A stretch of DNA of 8,508 nt from Planctomycetota bacterium. Its GTDB lineage: Bacteria > Planctomycetota > UBA1135 > UBA2386. The position numbers and the translations under genes were made by a program. The stretch lies in NCBI GenBank assembly GCA_016793305.1, contig JAEUHU010000301.1, positions 1 to 8,508 of the forward strand. The letters are read 5' to 3'. The notes under the pieces were generated by a model. The model saw nothing but the letters and a program-made list of their open reading frames with translations. It was not told the DNA's origin and ran no database searches. This document shows positions 7,379-8,508 of this stretch, one piece after another (position 1 is the first letter of the stretch; each line of letters starts with the position of its first letter).

Positions 7379-7804
7379 TCAGCCCTCCTGCAGCAGCGCC
7401 TTCACCGTCGCGACGACGTCGCGCGGGCTGAACGGCTTGGTCAGGAAGCGATGGCGGCCGATCTCCGGCACGATCTCGGCCGGCACCTCGAGGTTCTGGG
7501 CGGTCAGGAACAGCACCGGCACCGCGCGTGTCGCCGGATCGGCGGCGAGGCGCTTCGCGGCGGTGTAGCCGTCCATGCGCGGCATGCCGACGTCGAGGAT
7601 CACCAGGTCGGCCCGGCCGCTGCGGAACCACTCGACGCCCTCCTGGCCGTCGGTGGCTTCGCTGACCGTGAAGCCAGCGGTGCGCAGCTTCAGCGACAGC
7701 GCGAAGCGGATGCCGGGGTCGTCGTCGACGACCAGCACGTGGGGCTTCTCGGGCGGCTCGCCCGGCGTGCCGGCGACCGGCGGTTCCTTCGGTGTCTGGG
7801 TCAT
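7379..7804 (-). CDS. Single-domain response regulator (CheY/Spo0F-like receiver)
   Basis: This is a 141-residue protein made of one receiver domain after a proline-rich 20-residue N-terminal tail. All phosphotransfer residues are present: acidic pocket Asp27-Asp29 (VLVVDDDP), phospho-acceptor Asp71 (VILDVGMPRMDGY), switch Thr101 (LFLTAQ) and Lys123 (FLTKPF). There is no DNA-binding or enzymatic output domain, so it should act by protein-protein contact or as a phosphorelay intermediate. The ATG at 7804 overlaps the stop of the upstream kinase gene (ATGA, 7801-7804), which makes that kinase the likely phosphodonor. A GGAG at 7813-7816 (minus strand) is eight bases upstream. The reading frame stays open upstream of this ATG, but that part is shadow translation of the kinase. 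Candidate partners are the STAS protein and the GspE-type ATPase encoded next. Confidence 0.95.
   Translation of the reverse strand: MTQTPKEPPVAGTPGEPPEKPHVLVVDDDPGIRFALSLKLRTAGFTVSEATDGQEGVEWFRSGRADLVILDVGMPRMDGYTAAKRLAADPATRAVPVLFLTAQNLEVPAEIVPEIGRHRFLTKPFSPRDVVATVKALLQEG
7383..7389 (-). promoter_or_regulatory. Strong Shine-Dalgarno site for the STAS gene
   Basis: Minus-strand AGGAGGG lies seven bases before the GTG at 7375, embedded in the last Gln-Glu-Gly codons of the response regulator gene. It makes the GTG start convincing. Confidence 0.7.
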
Positions 7805-8508
7805 CGTCGTTGCTCCGCGCCGTCGACGGCGAGCAGGGTCGAGCCCCCGGCTTCGTCGGGGTCGACCGACTGCACCGGCAGGTAGACGCGGAACTCGGTG
7901 CCGACCCCGAGCTCCGAGGTGAACTCGATGCGGCCACGGTGCCGCTCCACGATGTAGCGCGCCATCGGCAGGCCGAGGCCGGTGCCGGTGATCGCCGACT
8001 GCTCGGCGCTCTTCGCCCGGTAGAACTTCTCGAACACGCGACCCTGGTCCTCGGCGGCGATGCCGATGCCGGTGTCGCGCACGCGCACCACCAGCTCGTG
8101 GCCCTCGAGGCGCGCGGTGAGCGCCACCTCGCCGCCGGCCTTGGTGTACTTCAGGCCGTTGCCGACCACGTTGACCAGCGCCTGGCGCAGCAGCCGCGCG
8201 TCGCCGATCAGGTCGGCGAGGTAGTCGCTGATGTCCCACTTGAGCGCGATCTGCCGCTTCTCGGCGACCGGCTGGTGCAGCGCGTGCAGGCTCTGGAACA
8301 GCTCGCGCATGTCGATCGTCTCGCGCTTGAACTCGGTGATGCCGGCCTCGATGCGCGCCAGGTCGAGCAGCTCCTGGACCATCGTCGACAGCCGCACCGA
8401 CTCGTCGTACGAGACCCGGATCAGCTTGTCGCGATCGCTCGGGTCGAGGTCGTCGCCGTCGTTGGCGAGCTCGAGCGACGCCTGGATCGCGGTCAGCGGC
8501 GTCTTCAG
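7801..8508 (-). CDS. Sensor histidine kinase, C-terminal part (5' end outside window)
   Basis: The frame is open to the right edge, giving 235 visible residues. The first visible residues, LKTPLTAIQASLELA, are the tail of a HisKA H-box, so the phospho-accepting His and the next residue lie just past the window edge. The second HisKA helix ends at LLDLARIEAG. The HATPase_c domain follows, with N-box NVVGN (113-117 of the visible part), G1 box DTGIGI (145-150), F-box FEKFYR (159-164), G2 box GTGLGL (175-180) and the closing GVGTEFRVYLP strand. This is an intact kinase core of the common PhoR/VicK-like type. A GTG at 8397 could be taken as a start, but HisKA sequence continues upstream of it, so the gene is cut by the window. 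The sensor domain is not visible. It overlaps the response regulator gene by four bases and is its likely partner. Confidence 0.95.
   Translation of the reverse strand: MKTPLTAIQASLELANDGDDLDPSDRDKLIRVSYDESVRLSTMVQELLDLARIEAGITEFKRETIDMRELFQSLHALHQPVAEKRQIALKWDISDYLADLIGDARLLRQALVNVVGNGLKYTKAGGEVALTARLEGHELVVRVRDTGIGIAAEDQGRVFEKFYRAKSAEQSAITGTGLGLPMARYIVERHRGRIEFTSELGVGTEFRVYLPVQSVDPDEAGGSTLLAVDGAEQRR

Noticed and set aside
7801..8397. GTG at 8397 as the start of the first kinase
   Set aside because: The frame continues to the window edge with HisKA sequence (LKTPLTAIQASLELA), so the gene is cut by the window rather than starting there.

Overview
The window is very G+C-rich, densely coding DNA from a Gram-negative bacterium. 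The Gram-negative reading rests on a type II secretion / type IV pilus type assembly ATPase, its inner-membrane platform protein, two class III prepilins and a lipoprotein with a lipobox. A deep-branching high-GC group such as Planctomycetota or Myxococcota would fit, but nothing in the sequence fixes the phylum. I see no tRNA, rRNA, CRISPR array, insertion sequence or integrase gene. No non-coding stretch exceeds 25 bases.

Left part, plus strand (1-1562): the C-terminal half of uvrB (nucleotide excision repair helicase subunit) enters from the left edge. Its stop codon overlaps the GTG start of a small predicted lipoprotein with a SnoaL/NTF2-like fold. This pair converges on the minus-strand genes, with 25 bases between the two stop codons (1563-1587).

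Right part, minus strand (8508 down to 1588): eight genes run in one direction with overlaps or gaps of at most 18 bases, so they look like one operon whose promoter lies beyond the right edge. In transcription order they are: a histidine kinase (5' end cut by the window), a single-domain response regulator, a STAS-domain protein, a GspE/PilB-family ATPase, a GspF/PilC-family membrane protein, a second soluble histidine kinase (GAF-PAS-HisKA-HATPase), and two pseudopilins that look GspI/PilV-like and GspJ-like. Several junctions are ATGA or GTGA stop/start overlaps, which suggests translational coupling.

Working together: the ATPase and platform protein would drive assembly of a pseudopilus or pilus from the two prepilins and others encoded elsewhere. 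The unusual part is the amount of signalling woven into the operon: a kinase/regulator/STAS cassette in front, a second kinase between the platform and pilin genes, and a tandem motif at the N-terminus of the ATPase that resembles the MshEN cyclic-di-GMP-binding domain. That suggests a secretion or pilus machine under several layers of signal control. This is an inference from gene order and motifs.
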